Of a stretch of DNA of 64,000 nt, positions 28,763 to 46,364 are shown in pieces. The notes under the pieces are model-generated. The model saw only the letters and a program-made list of their open reading frames with translations, did not search any database and had not been told where the DNA came from. Positions within the stretch are counted from its first letter, which is position 1. Every line of letters begins with the position of its first letter. The translations under genes were made by a program, and so were the position numbers. Where the stretch lies: the NCBI GenBank assembly GCA_949130485.1, contig OX422189.1, positions 10,439,177 through 10,503,176 on the forward strand, given 5' to 3'. Source of the stretch: Agelas oroides. Lineage: Eukaryota > Porifera > Demospongiae > Agelasida > Agelasidae.

Positions 28763-31590
28763 TCAAGTGGTGATGGCCAACTGCTGTGTATAGTCATATT
28801 CAATGGTGGGTATGACGGCCTGGACAAACTTGAGGAAGACCAGCAGGTATGAGTGCACCTCCAGTTCCCTCCCATCCTCCTCAATCATGACCATAATCTT
28901 CTTCATCACCTGTCGAGGGGTGAGAGGGTGAAGGGAGGGAGGGGAGGAGGGGAGGGTGGGAGGGAGGACTCACCTCTGCGTGTCTGCAAGGGTGCACAGA
29001 AAGCCTAGGGGGTGGAGGAAGGTGGGGATGCTGCTCCAACGTAACTGTCTTGTTGAGATGGTCCTGAGGAGGGGGGGGGGGGGGGGGGGGGGGGGGACAG
29101 GAGAGGAGGGGACAGGAGAGAGGAGAGGAAGCACAAAAAGAAACATTGGTAAGCAGGACAGCAAGGAATCAGGAGGGAGGGAGGAGGAGAAGCAGTCCTT
29201 ACTTGACTGACATCCTCGTACATCTGTTGGTCTGAGAGTGGCTGTTGTCCCTCATCGTAGCCAAACAGCCAGAGACGAGGTGTCCGGTAGTAGTTGTCGT
29301 ATGTGATGTTCAGGTCGTAAGTTCGGGTCTGCAAGATGGTAACTTCCTCCGGCTGACTGTCAGGCTTTGGGGGAGGGAGGGTGGCCTGGGAAAGAGGGGG
29401 TAAAGAAGAGGACAGGAACACACTCACACTCCACAGGAGTCTGCCCAAGGCCTGCTAAGAACCCTTCACACCCTCACACACTCACAGGGTCCTCTTCCTC
29501 CTGATACTCATCAATGTCCACGGCCGGTTCCGAGTCAGTGTCTGAGTGTTCCTCGTCTCCCTCCTTCCCTCCAACCAGAGGAACAGACGGTGAGCCCAGG
29601 GGGACAGGGGGATTTCCCTCTTCCAAAGTCATCTCCATGACCTTCTCCTGCACCTGTTCCATCGCTGGAGAAAAGGGGGTGTGGCACAACCATCACAACA
29701 GAAAGGGTGTGGCACAACCATCACAACAGAAAAGGTGTGGCACAACCATCACAACAGAAAGGGGGTGTGGCACAACCATCACAACAGGAAAGGGGTGTGG
29801 CACAACCACCACAACAGAAAGGGGGTGTGGCACAACCACCACAACAGAAAAGGGGTGTAGCACAACCATCACAACAGAAAAGGGGTGTGGCACACCATCA
29901 CAACAGAAAGGGGGTGTGGACAACCATCTCAACAGAAAAGGGGGTGTGGACAACCATCTCAACAGAAAAGGGGTGTGGCACAACCACCTCAACAGAAAAG
30001 GGGGTGTGGCACAACCATCAGTGTGAATTAAATCGCAATCCATACTGGATGAGGGTTAGAGTAAAGGGGTGCATACACTTTAAGAACACCTCCTCCCCTC
30101 ACTAATATCACCCTCCACCCTCCCACCCTCACCAATGCCATGATGTGTGTCCACCCAGCCCTCCTCATCTCCCTGGTCTAGTTTGATAATCTTCTCATTC
30201 TCGGGAAGAACTGCCATCTGGTGACACCGCCGATAGCACGGAACTGCGGGGACAGACTCTAGCCATGACACACACACAGCTCCTGTCTTCACTAGCCTCA
30301 ACCCCAGATCTTCTGGCCCCAGGACTAGTTGCGTGTCTATCCAGAACCCCACAACCAAGCTAACTGCACACTGTATAGCTGTTTGTGCAGACCCTGCAAT
30401 TTCTTTTTTCCTTTACCAAGAGCCCACAAGGCACAAACCTAAAGCTGTTCAGATGAAGACAGCTGCAACAGTAGCTAACTGTCAACTTCCCATTTTGAAT
30501 TGCAGCCACTCACGTGTACAGTACTGACCATTTTTGGTGATGAGGAACTGTTTGTCTTGTGGGAGGTAGGACTTTTTCCGAGCAGACTCACCGGATGCCC
30601 TGCATCAGAAAAGGAGAACAAGTTATCCACAGAGATAATGTGCTGTGAGCTCTTGATGACTGCAATGGGCTGGAGGGTGGTGTCACAGTGTTAGTGGGCT
30701 ACATGTACATGTAGCTGTATCTGGACCTATCGTCTTCATATTTCTGTCTAGCCTCGTACCCAGGCCGCGTGGGAGGGTTAGCCTGGGTACGAGGCTAATT
30801 TCTGTCTGTTGCCAGCCCAGAACTACTTCATGACCCTGACTTATATCCTTTGCTGCTGGAAACTTTAATCTCGGCGAGCCTACTCCCCTCTCCAAACTAC
30901 TGTGAACTCACTGAAAACTTTCACTCGGTACATTTAGCCAAACTTGGTAGAGGCTTACCAGCTCCATGTGGGGCAGTGATATACAAGGTAGTCTCCAGCC
31001 GCTACAAACTCTTCAGGAGTGATCATTCCACTCTCACGGAACTTAGAGTCCTGTTGGAGGAGGGTAGGGGGGAGGAAGAAGGGACAGGAAAGGAGGGAGG
31101 ATTCATGTGCATGGACTGACGATGCATTGGATAAAGAGTTTGTGCGTTGTAAACCGAGTGAGCTGGTCAAATTATGCAATAGCAGCTGTTCCAGAATTGA
31201 CGAATCTTCCCCAACTTATAGCTTGTCGTGTTGAGCAGGAGCCAATTGATGAATCTTTCCCCAGAGCCAAACTGTCTGGCTCACCTTCAGCACAGGGGTG
31301 AAGGTCTCCGCCACTTCCAGCGCTCTCCACTTCACCTGGACACAGAGAACACGTCGTGGATCAAGTGTACAGGCACACAACATTTCATGGAAAATATTTG
31401 CAGGAGAGACAGTAATAATTTCAGTATACCAACGCCCCCCTACAGATCAGAGGCTGCGACACCTAAAACTGGGAGTAGCAATACATGCTCCACACTTGTC
31501 ACACAGACAGCGAGGACGCGTACCCTCGTTACATGCTACAGTGAGAAGCGTATTTACCTGGTTGACGAACTTCTGGAGACCGGCAGCCAT
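28763..31590 (-). CDS. ATG3: ATG3, E2-like ligase for ATG8/LC3 lipidation
   Basis: ATG3 receives ATG8/LC3 from ATG7 and transfers it to phosphatidylethanolamine in autophagy. The ATG at 31590-31588 gives [11 protein letters not shown] (exon to 31558), then [17 protein letters not shown] (31331-31284), then [20 protein letters not shown] (about 31050-30960), and about 30592-30528 ([16 protein letters not shown]). Next come the [10 protein letters not shown] exon to [11 protein letters not shown], an acidic flexible-region exon ([17 protein letters not shown]), [20 protein letters not shown], and [16 protein letters not shown] leading to SVHPCRHAE, where the HPC cysteine matches human catalytic Cys264. 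The last exon reads [20 protein letters not shown] and ends [21 protein letters not shown], stop 28765-28763. All conserved regions are present; the acidic insert differs most from vertebrates. Confidence 0.95.
29069..29097. repeat. Poly-G run before an ATG3 acceptor
   Basis: About 27 G on the plus strand, i.e. poly-C on the ATG3 sense strand directly upstream of the CTCAG acceptor of the catalytic-cysteine exon. Confidence 0.95.
29676..30017. repeat. 29-bp minisatellite next to an ATG3 acceptor
   Basis: About eleven copies of a unit (GTGTGGCACAACCATCACAA plus a G-rich end). On the ATG3 sense strand the array ends with CACCCCCTTTTCTCCAG, so repeat sequence supplies the polypyrimidine tract of the acceptor at about 29668. 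ORFs of about 115-170 codons here are repeat artefacts. Confidence 0.95.
30740..30806. mobile_element. 49-bp foldback element with 9-bp target duplication
   Basis: TAGCCTCGTACCCAGGC (30749-30765) and its exact reverse complement (30781-30797) flank a 15-bp loop. ATTTCTGTC is duplicated on both sides (30740-30748 and 30798-30806), marking an insertion in an ATG3 intron. Confidence 0.85.
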
Positions 31591-31739
31591 ATTCGTTTAG
31601 GAAAAATCACTCTGTCGCATAATTAGATCACCTTATCGGCCGTTGCCATGGAAATTGAGTAGCACTCAAACAACTGAACTGCAAAAAAGTGCACTCCACG
31701 AAGAATCTTTCGCGGATTGACATCCTAACCGTAGACATC
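31591..31739. promoter_or_regulatory. ATG3/EFHC bidirectional promoter
   Basis: Only 149 bp separate the divergent start codons. GTTGCCATGGAAAT at 31642-31655 matches the RFX X-box (GTNRCC-AT-RRNAAC) except for the last base, about 85 bp before the EFHC ATG. X-boxes drive ciliary genes in animals, which fits the EFHC product. No TATA box is evident. Confidence 0.55.
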
Positions 31740-37951
<6,212 letters not shown>

Positions 37952-38091
37952 TGGACCAACATATATATTCTGTTTTGAGCATTCACTCCTGTGTCCAACA
38001 ACTGTAACGAATACACAGTTTTATAAGACTCGGAAACTAGCCACACATCAACTTGTGTTATATACCATGTTCCCTGTTATATATACAATTA

Positions 38092-38322
38092 TTATTTCTT
38101 TGGCCTGAAAATCAACACTATGCTTTGTGCAAGCAATCCATGATTTCTCATAAAAGTGATGATGCCCTCTGTTCCTCCGAAGATGACTGGTCCCAACTCG
38201 AGTGAAGACATGTTAGCAGGCTCCTGCTTGGGATCGTCTAAGTTCACATAGTGCCATGAGGTTACGTCATAAAACCTCACATGGGAGTTCCCCGTGCCCA
38301 CTGCATAATCGCGATAACCCTC
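38092..38322 (-). CDS. Unidentified coding fragment
   Basis: A minus-strand frame of about 75 codons reads GYRDYAVGTGNSHVRFYDVT, then SWHYVNLDDPKQEPANMSS, LELGPVIFGGTEGIITFMRN and ends IVLIFRPKK with TAA at 38094-38092. Composition looks like a real globular protein. There is no ATG near the 5' end and a TAG lies three codons upstream, so it is either a last exon with a non-obvious acceptor or a gene relic. Its first third is repeated in inverted, broken form at 40080-40175. I do not recognise the family. Confidence 0.4.
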   Translation of the reverse strand, partial: EGYRDYAVGTGNSHVRFYDVTSWHYVNLDDPKQEPANMSSLELGPVIFGGTEGIITFMRNHGLLAQSIVLIFRPKK

Positions 38323-40175
38323 TTTCTACGTAATTTAACTTGTTCTGAGCTAGCATGCATTCAGAGAGTATGCAGCATATCAAGGTAAAAGAGACCAAGT
38401 AAGCATAAGATAAAGTGGTCAACATGAAGTATATATTCGTGGCAATTGTTGAGGGGCTGTACAGGACAGAGCTGGCCTCAAATTTTGAGGCTAGCTCTGT
38501 TATATAATATAGCATACTTGGTAATGATGATCTTGTGAGAGTACAATCAGTCCATGAGGCCTAAATTTGGGCAGTGAAAGCATGTACATGGTAACTTCTT
38601 GTCACACACAAGTTGATCAAGATTTCAAGATAATTTGTTAGTACCATGGCAAACTAAGTAGCTAAGGAAGGCCTGGAAATGAGGTTATGCCTCAACTTGT
38701 TGTATGCACTCCCCTCTCTTCACCACAAAGCGACTACGCAAATGCACACAAGTTCTAATACCACTATCAGATCACCAAGAAATAGACTAGGGGAAGCTTC
38801 TCCCCCGGCCCTGAGCCCTGGAGGAGTACTAGGAAATGGCTTTTGTTAAAGACCACCTAAAAAATTAAAAATACAGTTATGGGTGTGATTTTACCTCTCA
38901 GATTGCATCGCAAACAATCTCAGAGCACCTAAAACCCAAATTTTTGTTGAGGAGCATGCCCCCAGAGCCCCTAGACAACGCTTCAAACAGCTTCCCCCCA
39001 AAACTCAAAATCCTAGATAGAACCCTCTCCTCTCAAAACACGAGGGGACAGACTGCACACAACAGACCTTCCTCTAGCAACCCTCTTGGAGAAAAACCTA
39101 TATTTGATGACAAGCATCCTGGGTGTATGTTCCAACTCTCACTTCAAGTGCCAGGCATCCCATGATCCATTTGCTGCCCTGTGATCTCTATCTGTGCTGT
39201 TCTGGATGGGGCTTATAACAGATACTTCCATCACTTATTCACTTGATGAAATTGTCTGAGTCTGTATTTATGAACTCTGTCTGCTGAGAAAAGTTGTGGT
39301 AGTGATTGCATGATTAGAAATCAGAAGTCTGGCTGAACTCTTCATGCCCTCCTTCTCCTAATTTACATTTTAGTTGATGTAATTTGTAAATCAAGACTTG
39401 TTGTGTATGCTACAGTGATATAATGGTCGTCATGGGACCAGCATTTTTTTTGCTGTTTCAGGCAGGTGGTTGCTTTATACAGGTCATTTTGCACAATTAG
39501 TATAACTGGGACCAGGAGTAGTGGCCGTAACAAACAAGAGCTGGCTGTCTTTAACATGCAGCGACCACTATAGACAGGTTTCACTCTAGTGACAATACAT
39601 TGAGTGAGAATGCAGCATATCAACTAGTAAGCGGTAGAATATGTCAAAGGAGAAGGTACAAATCCTACAAAGAGTTTGAGTGCAGCAGAGTTAGTTAGCT
39701 TGCAGTACATGCCGATATTAAATGCACACTGTCACTGCTCACTTTGGCCTGGGCTTGCTACGGAACGATGCACACAAATGATCAAAAAGTAATTCGTGTT
39801 GAATAGTCCTTTTACAAGCCTTTGCTGCCCAACAGAGCACAAATTTAGGGCTCAAAAACAGACTGTACCTTCAAATGGTCATCTCAGTTGATCCAACATG
39901 CCTCTTATGGAGGGCTAGCTCTGAGCTGTACAACCAATTTCTCCCTCCACAGCTGCCACGAATATACACCTTCATCCTGACTACTTGATATTATGCTTAC
40001 TTGTTCTCTTTTACCTTGATATGCTGCATACTCTCTGAACGCATGCTAGTTCAGGTTGAGTTAAATTACGTAGAAAGAGGGTTATCGCGATTATGCGGTG
40101 GGCATGGGCACGGGGAACTCCCATGTGAGGTTTTATGACGTAACCTCATAGAATTATGTGAACTTAGACGATCCC
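38230..40175. repeat. About 1.9-kb element with long terminal inverted repeats
   Basis: The left arm (38230 to about 38465) is matched in inverted orientation by about 39915-40175, with shared blocks such as GGGATCGTCTAAGTTCACAT, CCTCACATGGGAGTTCCCCG and TTTCTACGTAATTTAAC. Direct copies of TCCTGCTT lie at both outer edges. The centre has no long open frame. Long arms with an 8-10 bp target duplication would suit a non-autonomous Mutator-like element, but a coding frame crosses the left edge, so an inverted duplication is also possible. Confidence 0.65.
38466..39914. other. Interior of the inverted-repeat element
   Basis: No gene, tandem repeat or RNA gene recognised; short open frames only. 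Confidence 0.5.
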
Positions 40176-40437
40176 GTTCCTGCTTGATCACTCGCTAATC
40201 CCGCGAAAATCCCGCGCTTATTTTGAATATCACCCCATGACGTGCTTTACAAAGTCCAGCCACACCCACGTCATGTTGTAACAAGGCAGCCCCACCTGGC
40301 ATCGTTCCAGCCCTCTACGCATTCGTCACTGATTGCACTGCGAGCAACTTGTGCGCGCGGAGGGAAGTGAGCCTCACCATGTGTCCCAGTGATCGCAAGG
40401 CCCCGCCCACTTGCCACGTGACTTCAGGTGCCACGCC

Positions 40438-40612
40438 CACTCAAGTTTGTCTGTCTGTCTGTCTGTCATCTGCCTGTCTGTCATCTGTCTGTCGTCTGTC
40501 CGTCCGTCAGTCTGTCGTCTGTCTGTTGTCTGTCTGTCTGTCTATGTCGTCTGTCTGTCGTCTGTCCGTCGTCTGTCTGTCTCTGTCGTCTGTCTGTCAT
40601 CTGTCTGTCGTA
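40438..40612 (+). repeat. (CTGT)n repeat
   Basis: GTCTGTCTGTC with ATC, GTC and CCGTC interruptions; open frames here (CLSSVCRLSV type) are repeat artefacts. Confidence 0.95.
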
Positions 40613-41030
40613 GTGAATGATGAAGGGTAGTAGTGAATGCTGAAGGGTAGTAGTGAATGATGAAGGGTAGTAGTGAATGAAGGGTAGTAGTGAATGATGA
40701 AGAGTAGTAGTGAATGATGAAGGTAGTAGTAAATGACTAAGGATAATAGTGAATGATGAAGGGTAGTAGTGAATGATGAAGGGTAGTAGTGAATGATGAA
40801 GGGTAGTAGTGAATGATGAAGGGTAGTAGTGAATGATGAAAGGTAATAGTGAATGATGAAGGGTAGTAGTGAATCTTGACAGGTAGTATATAGTAAATGC
40901 AGAAGGGTAGTAGTGAATGAAGGGCAGTAGTGAATGATGAAGGTAGTAGTAAATGACAAAGGATAATAGTGAATGATGAAGGGTAGTAGTGAATGATGAA
41001 GGGTAGTAGTAAATGACGAAGGGTAGTAGG
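40612..41030. repeat. 20-bp minisatellite (GAATGATGAAGGGTAGTAGT)
   Basis: About twenty copies, some shortened to 16-17 bp, ending at the left arm of the next inverted-repeat element. Confidence 0.95.
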
Positions 41031-41224
41031 AAAGGCCATCCCTATTTTCCGGAACAGAACGGACCGGAACGCAACCCTAAAACACGGAAAGGACCAAGAG
41101 ATCCGACGCATGCGCAAGACATCTCACTGCTACCTCAACGTAAGTTTAGTTATGTAGCGAAGGTTTGAGCTTGTCCAGTGGCAGCTGGCATTATATACTG
41201 TGCATGGTGAGACATATATATATA

Positions 41225-41362
41225 CCTTATTACACGAGTTAGCGTGCAATATCGCGAGTTATTGCACGAGTGGGCGTGGTATTTTCACGAGCCGAAGGCG
41301 AGTGAAAATGCAGTCCACAAGTGCAATAACCGCGATATGCACGCTAACGAGTGTAATAAAAT
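41225..41362. repeat. Large imperfect palindrome
   Basis: TTACACGAGTTAGCGTGCAA at the left pairs with TGCACGCTAACGAGTGTAAT at the right; the centre holds TTTTCACGAGCCGAAGGCGA / GAGTGAAAAT. A relative with the same TTTTCAC-CG-GTGAAAA core is at 46370-46470. Confidence 0.8.
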
Positions 41363-41692
41363 GTTTATTATCCATTACCACAACAGCGTCGCGTCTCAAC
41401 TCACACAAACAACCGAGTAACTCGCTGTTCGAACGCACCGGTTCTAATTAAAGCACACCGTAGTTGCTAGGATACCGCGTAGTTCCAGCCGTGCAATAAC
41501 GGGAGGCTGTCTTTTCACCCAATCCCATGTGGTACCGCCCTAATTTGTCATGTGACTTCCGGTGCAACTTCCACGGCCTACAGTCAAATCGGATCGTGCG
41601 AGTCTCTCGCTCACACTCTCTTGTCAGTTACCTAAGTCAGTCTTACGGCGGACCTAGGCTACACTCTTGCAGCATGGAACTAGCTAGATGAC

Positions 41693-41757
41693 TAGGCCAC
41701 TCCCAGATTTTTTCTCGCAACCTTGTAGAAAATCTGGGAGTGGCCTGGGGACGAGGC
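41693..41757. mobile_element. Small foldback element
   Basis: GGCCACTCCCAGATTTT and its reverse complement AAAATCTGGGAGTGGCC surround a loop of about 18 bases, followed by TGGGGACGAGGCT, the edge seen in the 30.75- and 35.1-kb elements. Confidence 0.75.
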
Positions 41758-43374
41758 TGACTTCTTTCAGCGTTTAGTACATGACTTTATGTTTTATCAA
41801 AGTAGCCTGCCTGCATATAGATCTAGAATAAAGCTGATATTACTTGTTTTACTGGCTAAGTTGTTCAGCTGAAATTCAACCATGCAAGTTGCTGCAAATT
41901 AACTGATTGTAAAATTTGACCAACCGTACTTACAAAAATGACATCCTCACAACTAGGCCTTCTAATCATGCATTAGTTTCTTGCAGTATGCCTGACAAGC
42001 ACCGGAGTAAGAAGGACCGAGGCTAACCAAAATTGACTAGGTACAAAAATGACTACATACAACACAACAGCATTGAGTCATGCGACAGGCAGATCTTGAA
42101 TGAAGCTTCTTTACTTCTGCAAAGAGAAATATAGAAACAGTTCCCTATCAACTCCTGGAGACTTGTCATAACAGGACACCTGTGTATACATACGAAAATA
42201 AACGTCGTATAGAGTTATGTGCATATAGGATTAAGTTATTCCAACTGGGCGGATGGATAATTGGTCATGGCTACTATTTGATGACGTTTCATTCAAGAGT
42301 TTCAGATTGTGTGAGGCTCATATTTGAGGGCGGTGTCGGATCAACAGTCGACAGTTGCATGACGTCACTAGTCTCACACCCAGACCCTGTCGAAAAGTCG
42401 AGAAGGGTCTGGCAACATGGCCATACAATGTCTTGTCCCAGAGGAATTCAATTATTAATCACACAACCAGTTGCTAATGTTTGTGTACCCAGTCAAAATT
42501 GAAGGTGTGCACAAATGCATGGCTGGATCGTTCAATAGACAATAAAAAATTATATCAGTTCTTTGTGAACGTGTGGCGGTGAGGCACTAGCCTCACCTAT
42601 GAGCAAAGAGTGCTGCCACGATACATCAGCAAGCAATGTATACACTGCTGCTTGACAAGAGATCGTGAAGCTGAAAGCACTAGAGCTACGCGTGTTATTG
42701 TCCAAACAATTACTCGCTATTGTAGAAAACAGAACAGTAAGATCGGCCACAGTTTAAGCATAGAACGTGTTTCTCGCCATTCAAGCTGCTCAGAGAAACT
42801 CTTTGAAACAATATGCTATGGAAACATATCTGTGGCTTACCGTAGCTGATTGGAAGATGGACTAATGTATCTCTCCCAGAAGTGAAAGCGTCCGCTTCCT
42901 CCCTTTGTTTCAGCAACAGCTTTTTATTTGATCACACACCGATTAACATGACATAACTGACTCGACTCTGCAATCTGACGGTGGGAATGCCTGGGAACGA
43001 GGCTAGTAAGAAGTAGTCTCTTGTACTCATACACAGGAGACTTCTTACAGCACCTGGCCACTTTTAGGAGTATTAAATCCTGATGTCCCCATCCCAGTAT
43101 AAACCAGCTACCCTCTCATTTATACGCACATGAGTAAATATCACTAAACAACCATAGATTGTAAACCTACGGAGATTTACAACTAAACCTATAAAGCTGT
43201 CTTACCTCTCGAGGAGTACACACAGCTCCTGCCTTTCGCAAGCGTAGTGTCAACACATACATGGGGTAATTTTGCCTTCATCAATGACCTTTCGTCCTAC
43301 AGGCCTATCACGTGATCCACATGGGATTGGGTGAAAAGACTGCCTCCCGTGCAATAACACCCGTGCAATAACTA

Positions 43375-43436
43375 GCCTCGTCCCCAGGCTCTCTCCTCAA
43401 AAACGGGGGGAGGAGAGAGCCTGGTAACATCCGCGC
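43375..43436. mobile_element. Small foldback element
   Basis: CTAGCCTCGTCCCCAGGCTC leads into CTCTCTCCTC, mirrored by GAGGAGAGAGCCTGG. Another member of the CCTCGT-CCCAGG family. Confidence 0.7.
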
Positions 43437-43570
43437 AGGAAAAGGGTAGAGTTCCGTTCCGTTCTGGTCCGTTCCGTTCCGGAAAATAGGGACGGCCGTA
43501 GGACCAGCATAAAACAACTTCTCTCTCCCTTCTTGGTTTCTTCAATGGAAAGCAGGCACTCTATACTACT

Positions 43571-44307
43571 GTATACTAAACCTTAGTCTTTGGACACTCA
43601 CCAGTTAACTACTAGATTTTGTCCCCAGACCAAATTTTGTGTGAGTGACCTTCAACCTATAGTCTGGACACATTCAAAGCAGTCTGAACATTCTCCAAGA
43701 GAAGTAACCAGACAATTGACAAGCCAGGTAGGAAGTTTTCTCTAGCCATGGGTAACCCATAGGTGTAGTAAAACCCTACAGTCACACAAGGACAATCAAA
43801 GAACTCTTACCTAACAATGCCTGACAGCAAGTAGTTTCATTGGTTTCAGCTTGTGACTAACCCTAGTCAGCCAAGTGGAGTGGGAACACGGAGTCTGTGT
43901 GTGGTGTGAATGTGTATGTGTGCAGTGTGCCATGATGAAGGAAAGTCAAAATTGGGAGACATTATAAAGCTATAGCCTGTGGTGTACAATGCAACTGAGG
44001 ACGAAGTGTTCTGAGAGTAACAAACCTACCAAAAAAAAAGGTTTTAGTAGTTTGGACCTCGAAGAACCAGGCTGATCATTGTGCAGGTATATTATGCATG
44101 GATATTCGCGGGCGCATAATCAACATTTCAACCCCGGAGGATCTTCAAGCAAATACAACACTTGGAGACACACTTTAGAAAACAGACTGCTTTGAATGTG
44201 TCCAGACTAATTTTTGATAAGGTTGAAGGTCACTCACACAAAATTTGGTCTGGGGACAAAATCTAGTAGTTAAATGGTGAGTGTCCAAAGACTAAGGTTT
44301 AGTATAC
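43571..44307. mobile_element. 737-bp element with arms of about 120 bp
   Basis: GTATACTAAACCTTAGTCTT at the left is mirrored by AAGACTAAGGTTTAGTATAC at the right, and the arms continue through GATTTTGTCCCCAGACCAAA and the counterpart at about 44250-44270. Ends at TA suggest a TA target. No open frame. A related fragment (CCCCAGACCAAATTTT) lies at 45477-45492. Confidence 0.8.
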
Positions 44308-45228
44308 AATAGTATACAAAATTGTGAACTTGAGAGGCCCTCTGCTAACTACAACACAAGCTGTCGCATGCCAAGTGAAGTCAGACAGACCAGGCCAGTG
44401 GGGAACTTGGGATGGTTTTGAGGAGGAATCCGAGGATTACCTCACAGGTTTCCCATGAAGAGTTATGCACCTTTCAATGGTATGCCCCACCTTGCATATA
44501 GTCTCGTGCTCAGACTAGTACTTTTCACCAAGTGCATTTTTCCAGTGGGCGTGAACAGTACGGTCTCAGAACGAGACTGCCTTGCATACCTGGGGCGGAT
44601 GTTGCAGAAACAGGGGGATTTGCCATCAGAATCTTTCCTGAGGGGTTAGTACTAGGTTAGGATTGTCCCCCTCAAATGTAATAATACACATTCTCTCTCA
44701 TTGTGTCTTGAGAGAATTCTGTGTGAATTCCACAGATACCCATATCTACCTGTCGTACACTGTGCATGACAGGGAGGTATGGGTATATGTAAGAGATATG
44801 TAGGGGGATGGCACGCAGGTTTGTACCCGGCTTGTTCCATTTGGACATGTCAATTCCCTTCCTACCCCTTATCAAGCCCCAGATATTGGAGGTAGGGCAT
44901 ACCACTGATACACGCAGGCGCATTACATTGCTCTCATCTACGCTGAAAGTGGCTAAAGTTAGTAATATGCATGCTACACTTACGTACATTCGCAAGTTCA
45001 CCCATAGACTACCCGCTGTTCGGCAATGCGGGTGGGCAAGGGTCGAAGCTCAAATAAGGGGCGTGGTCACGCACTAATGAAGCGGGGCACCCTACTCCAC
45101 TTGCTTGCAAGCATTCCTTGTTCCGTCCGTGGTATCTATGCACAGGAGCTACCGAGACAACCTAGTATCTATACTCGACTGGTGCTGCCAATACTTGCCA
45201 AGGTGAGGAGCCGCGTCGGCATGTAGCT
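44308..45228. other. Intergenic, no gene recognised
   Basis: No recognisable coding exon. A hairpin at about 44736-44790 pairs ATACCCATATCTACCTGTC with GACAGGGAGGTATGGGTAT. Confidence 0.5.
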
Positions 45229-45306
45229 GTAGTCTCACAAGGATTTCTGTTCCGCAGCGCGATCGGCGCTGCGGAACGGTAAAGGCCTGGCTTGCGAGAC
45301 TACAGC
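45229..45306. mobile_element. 78-bp foldback element
   Basis: GTAGTCTCACAAG and CTTGCGAGACTAC form the ends; inside, GTTCCGCAGCGC pairs with GCGCTGCGGAAC. A related GCGAGACTA end lies at 51235-51243. Confidence 0.8.
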
Positions 45307-45337
45307 AATTGCGAGAAAACCCTCTGATGAGAACAAA

Positions 45338-45470
45338 TCATGTAATGTGTCCAAGGGGGTCAGGGATGAATCACGTAATGTGTTCAAGGTGGTCTAGGAC
45401 CGAGCACATAATGTGTCCAAGGGGGTCTAGGACAGAGCACATAGTGTGTCCAAAGGGGTCTAGGACTACT
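45338..45470. repeat. Tandem repeat of about 42 bp
   Basis: Three to four copies with CATAATGTGTCCAAGGGGGT and CTAGGAC. Confidence 0.9.
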
Positions 45471-45754
45471 GTCGTCCCCAGACCAAATTTTTTGCACACG
45501 CCCTTCGGACTCGTCGAAAAATAGGGTCTGGACACTTTCACTATGCAAACTGGAGCTAGATTACATACGATGGTCAGTAAATTGGGTAATTGTAGGTGTT
45601 AATTACATTATCAGCTACCGGCAGCATTTGCTTTGGCGCCGAAAGACGCCAGCAACCTGAAGCTCATTAAATATGTAACGCAGCAATGACCTTTGTACTG
45701 CGCATGTGCAGTAGCTGTCTATCTTGTAGGTGCCACTAAAATGACAGTAGTATA

Positions 45755-46355
45755 TACTAGTGAGATGATTCATCATCATGGGGAGAGCCTGAGCAAGCAG
45801 CAAACTGCTGATTTACTACTTTGTCATGGCACTCAGCAGGATTAGTCACTGTCGAGCCAAATTAAATGAACGCCGCTATAAGAGCTAACTCCTCACCAGA
45901 GATAAATATAAGTATCACACATGCCAGCCATTTCTCCAGCCAGGGCAGCTAACGTGGCTACACATGCATGGACTAAGCTTTACACCGAAATCATGAGCTA
46001 AATTTCCGGTGTTTCTGATTTTGCATGGCCCGCTACCTAGCTGAAGCGACCCAGTCAACCACTGCCCATATTAAATTTGTACCGCCTGTGAGCGGCCTGC
46101 CGTCGTCGGTAGAAACACAAACCAGTGCCACGCGTGCTTCAACTTCACACTCCAGGCTCCTGACGATGCACTCTGACAGTAGCCCTCCACTGGCCTTCAC
46201 ATGCTTCACGCACAATATCGATCTTCGTGAAATATTTGATTGCGCTCATTTATAATTTATGGTAAGTGGTCGGTCCAAGCACGGTCATATACACACATGC
46301 GTGCGCAATGCAGTCACGCTAGTGTGGGGCTCGCTCAGGCTCGCCCCAATTATTT
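45755..46355. mobile_element. Dispersed repeat, copy 2
   Basis: Diverged copy of the element at 15060-15525 (shared GTGGCTACACATGCATGGAC and GCTCAGGCTCGCCCCAATTA). Copy 2 is about 130 bp longer because of internal insertions. Confidence 0.75.
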
Positions 46356-46364
46356 GATGTGTGA

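Larger units (their letters stand above)
41034..43496. mobile_element. About 2.46-kb inverted-repeat element
   Basis: The left end GGCCATCCCTATTTTCCGGA is mirrored at the right (TTCCGGAAAATAGGGACGGCC, near 43476-43496). Further in, the segment around 41497-41535 (TCACCCAATCCCATGTGG) is mirrored at about 43317-43335. The interior has no transposase frame; one ORF at 42182-42502 (106 codons) has no recognisable family. Smaller foldbacks lie inside. Confidence 0.65.

Noticed and set aside
29514-30105. ORFs reading through the 29-bp array (WHNHHNRKG type)
   Set aside because: Intron of ATG3; flanking ATG3 exons match the family across it.
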